Assembly (NCBI GenBank): GCA_039707655.1
Contig: CM077665.1
Location: forward strand, 312,356,486-312,420,485
Length of the DNA stretch: 64,000 nt
Reading direction: 5' to 3'
Source of the DNA: Elymus sibiricus
Taxonomy: Eukaryota; Streptophyta; Magnoliopsida; Poales; Poaceae
Positions 61,313 through 64,000 of the stretch are shown one piece after another (the stretch's first letter is position 1; the number at the start of each line of letters is the position of its first letter). Under the pieces are notes generated by a model, which was given only the letters and a program-made list of their open reading frames with translations, made no database searches and was not told where the DNA came from. Made by a program: the position numbers and the translations under genes.

Positions 61313-62903
61313 TATAGGATCGAAAGTAGGTCTAGAGGGGGGGGGGTGATTAGACTACTTGACCAAATAAAAATCTAACCTTTTGCCAATTTTAGTTGTT
61401 GGCAGATTTTGGCAATTATAGCAAGTCAAGTTCACCCTACACATGCATGTCTACGAGTATAGCAGCGGAAAGTAAAGACACGTAAATGTAAGAGGGTAGG
61501 GATAGGAAGATCAAACGCAATTTGGAGACACATAGATTTTTCCCGTGGTTCCGATAGGTGGTGCTAGCATACATCCACGTTTATGGAGACTTCAAGCCAC
61601 GGAGGGTAACGGTCTCGAGAGTCCATGGAGGGCTCCACCCATGAAGGGTCCACGAAGTAGCAACCTCTTCTATTCCATGATGGCCTACGTCCATAGAGGA
61701 CTAGCCTTACTCGGGGTAGATCTTCATGAAGTAGGCAATCTCCTTGCCCTTATAAACTCTCTTGGTTCAACTCCACAATCACGAAGAAGGAGGCTCCCAA
61801 GCGACACCTAACCAATCTAGGAGGCACCACTCTCCAAAAGGTAATAGATGTGGTAGTATGATGAACTCCTTGCTCTTGTGCTTCAAAAGATAGTCTCCTC
61901 AACACTCAATCACTCTCTCACAGGTTTGGCATGGGTAGAAGAGATTGATTGGATGGAAAACAACTTGGGGAGGCTAGAAATCAAGATCCATATGGTTGGA
62001 GTGGATGATATTGACCTCAACACAAGGGTAGGTGGTTCTCTCTCAGAAAATTGGATATGGCAAGTGGGTGTATGTTCTGAGTGCTTCTCTTGCGAGTGAG
62101 TGGTGGTGGAGAGGTATATATAGGCATCTACAAAAATCCAAACGTTACAACATTATTGCCCAACTCGGTGAAACCAGAGTGAAAACTCGGTTGCACCGAC
62201 TAGTGCAAAATGTGGCAACTTTGGCGTTTTTGATGAGACCGATATATGAATCTCGGTGGTACCGATATGGGTGACCTAGGCAGTTACCAAAACTGGATGA
62301 GACCGATTTCTCAAACTCGGTGGGACCGATTCTAAGAAATTGGTTAACAGAGAGTTGGTCCAACACTCGGTGAGACCGATTCTCAAAACTCGGTGGGACC
62401 GATTCTTGAAAATGGCTAACAGAGAGTTGGTCACTGGTTTCGGTTGCGCCCAAAGGAATGTTGGTAGTACCGAGATGCCAGGGTTTGGTTTGGCTTTTGT
62501 CTAGGGTAAACTCGGCGGATCCGAATGGGAAGTTGGTGTCACCGAATTTAGACTTTTGGCATTGGACATAAGATATGTGTGAGAAAGTGGGTGGGTATTT
62601 TTGGTGGCTAATCTCTAAGCACTTGAGCAACCAGATCATCATAGTTACCTCATCCCCATTTAATAGTATTGGCTTTCCTATGGACTCAAAAGTGATTTCT
62701 CTCAAAATGTAAAATGTAGAGTCCTCATTCTTCAAGCATGGCCAATCCTATTCCTTCCTTTCCTTGGTGAGGTTCTCCACACAATCCTTAGCCAATCCCA
62801 TCATTGAACTTTTTCCTGAGATACACTTGGTGGAAACATTAGTCCAATGAAATATATGTTGTTATTAATTACCAAAACCACCTAGGGAGAAGTTGTGCTT
62901 TCA
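61313..62903 (-). mobile_element. Solo Sirevirus LTR
   Basis: It is 1591 bp, flanked by GAACC (61308-61312 and 62904-62908). The right end, AGTTGTGCTTTCA, reads TGAAAGCACAACT on the minus strand. The left end is TATAGGATCGAAAG, so the terminal TG has become TA. No internal sequence remains: the product of LTR-LTR recombination. CGGT/ACCG half-palindromes are dense at 62160-62550, including paired units such as TCGGTGAGACCGATT and TCGGTGGGACCGATT. Confidence 0.87.
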
Positions 62904-63168
62904 GAACCACTCTGTTGGCCAGACGTCGGTGTCCTCCCGAGGTGTGCCTGATGGATACTCGGTCCCCTCGATTCGGCAGACTTCGGCTGCCCCGACCTCA
63001 TACAACTTCTCGGCAGGAGAACAGGACACTACACAGAAATACTTTCTCCATAGCCGGAAGTGTGCCTCGCATCCTAGGTACATCTCGTAGGGCGACGTAC
63101 CTAGCGATATGTAAAATCGAGTTGGGGTGAAGTGGTGAAGATGTAGCCCATAGAACTCCAACAGGCCC
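62904..63168 (-). pseudogene. Antisense extra ORF of element C, upstream part
   Basis: It contains LHPNSILHIARYVALRD in one frame and EAHFRLWRKYFCVV plus YPSGTPREDTDVWPTEWF in another, so one frameshift lies near 63090. The wording matches the N-terminal half of Transposase_28 proteins. The true start is lost because element G is inserted at 63169. Confidence 0.7.
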
Positions 63169-63680
63169 TGTCGTGGTTTTGTCACGGCAGATGTCCCCGT
63201 GAAAGGACTTAGGTTCGAGGCCATCGCTAAGGCGGTGAGCTCGAAGGGGTTGATCGGAATCGGGAGACAAGGGTTACCGAGGTTCGGCCCCTCAGAAAGA
63301 GGTAAAAGCCCACGTCCTGCTTTGTGTTGTATTGATTGGGTATCGATTACAAAGGAGCGAGTTCGCTTGACCTAGCTATCGATGAGTTGTTTCGTGGCCT
63401 AAGCCGCCCAGGTAACCCGCCTTTATATATACAGGCCAAGGCCCTGGGCTTACAAGAGTCCGGGCCGGGTTATACTTGATAACCGACCTCACCTCTAACT
63501 ACACATGCCTTGTCTAATAAGCCGCCACCGGCGGCTCAAGCCCGCCGGGTTACATCTTGTCTTCTGGCTCTGGGCCTCGAGGCCCACTGATTAAGCTTAC
63601 TCCTAATCTTGTCGTAAGCCGCCAACCGTATGACCCGGCCCCTCCTGGGCGGGTCTCACCACGGGGTTATATCCCCAACA
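63169..63680 (-). repeat. Element G 3' LTR
   Basis: It begins TGTCGTGGTTTTGTCACGG and ends ATATCCCCAACA on the plus strand (minus strand head TGTTGGGGATATAACCCC), 512 bp. A TATATATA stretch near 63424-63431 could serve as TATA box on the minus strand. The five bases to the left are GGCCC; the partner TSD should lie beyond the window. Confidence 0.7.
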
Positions 63681-64000
63681 TTAGGCCCCAGATTGATTTG
63701 AACTGGTTCATGTCAATCTCCAAATCTTTTGGTTGGTGAGTCTTACCTTCTCTGATAATATTCATGACCCGCCAAAAATGGGCGGTCATTGCTTCTGACA
63801 AGCTTTCATGACCCACCGTGATGTCATCAGAAAAATCAAAAAAGATTCCTCTGACGTCAGAGCGGATCTTTCGTCATTAATATGACCAGCCCGAAAATCG
63901 AGGCGTCTTCTTAGTTTAATCATCATCGTGCTCCCTCGATTCCCGCACCGGACCATTTGTGGGACCATTATAACCTTATAAATAAGCACGGGGGCTATCA
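63681..64000 (-). mobile_element. Element G internal region, 3' end (continues off the right edge)
   Basis: Directly next to the LTR is a PPT-like AATCTGGGGCCTAA (minus strand), so the LTR at 63169-63680 is the 3' LTR of a minus-strand element. CACCG/CGCCAAAAATGGGCGG stretches follow. No gene is readable in the 320 bases visible. Confidence 0.6.

Larger units (their letters stand above)
9846..63168 (+). mobile_element. Element C: old gypsy element, probably Tat lineage, interrupted five times
   Basis: The visible parts are 9846-10277 (gag), 37276-37967 (gag-protease), 45581-46894 (protease-RT), 55845-58240 (RNase H-integrase), and an antisense ORF region at 58700-61312 plus 62904-63168. When the insertions A, D, F and the solo LTR are removed, one copy of each TSD is left and the protein similarity continues across each joint. 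Neither LTR of C is in the window: the left end abuts element E remnants, and the right end is cut by element G. Stops and frameshifts in every part make it non-functional. Confidence 0.8.

Noticed and set aside
62901..63224. A single open frame of about 107 codons on the minus strand
   Set aside because: Its first part is LTR sequence of element G and its second part the antisense ORF of element C, so it is an accidental fusion.

Overview
This is plant nuclear DNA, almost certainly from a Triticeae grass (wheat, goatgrass, barley or a relative). It holds one host gene at the left edge, with GT-AG introns and a GC-rich first exon. The remaining ~57 kb is nested LTR retrotransposons of types abundant in Triticeae: gypsy elements with an 18-nt tRNA-Asp-type primer site, and Sireviruses (Copia) with TGGTATCAGAGC primer sites and GGGGGAG tract arrays. 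Nothing prokaryotic, no rRNA or tRNA gene and no CRISPR array was seen. Family names come from memory; boundaries, target-site duplications (TSDs) and reading frames were read from the sequence.

Layout. 1-4370: the 5' part of a minus-strand SECRET AGENT-type O-GlcNAc transferase gene (7 coding exons; the rest lies beyond base 1), with a foldback element in intron 4. 4371-9845: spacer with a tiny poly(A) retroposon scar, a ~365-bp foldback element, two truncated LTR pieces, and a truncated minus-strand gypsy-like element (E). 9846-63168: one old plus-strand gypsy element (C; probably Tat lineage with an antisense extra ORF) cut into pieces by later insertions. Its gag is split by element A (10278-37275), its protease by element D (37968-45580), its RT-RNase H by Sirevirus F (46895-55844), and its antisense ORF by a solo Sirevirus LTR (61313-62903). 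At the right edge element G (63169 onward) begins. Element A contains element B (12930-32441), and the left LTR of B contains a tandem Sirevirus with three LTRs (13439-26207). The deepest nest is therefore C > A > B > Sirevirus, with each level inside C framed by a 5-bp duplication.

How the parts relate. A, B and D, and less clearly E, carry no gag-pol but share a gypsy-type primer site, scattered PPT-like AAGCTTGGGGATG motifs and, in A, B and D, one related ORF of unknown function; they look like non-autonomous gypsy elements. The tandem Sirevirus and Sirevirus F have integrase and RT but join a short Gag N-terminus almost directly to protease, with no zinc knuckle visible. Most retroelement genes are broken by stops or frameshifts. 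The SEC fragment is the only part that reads as an intact host gene.
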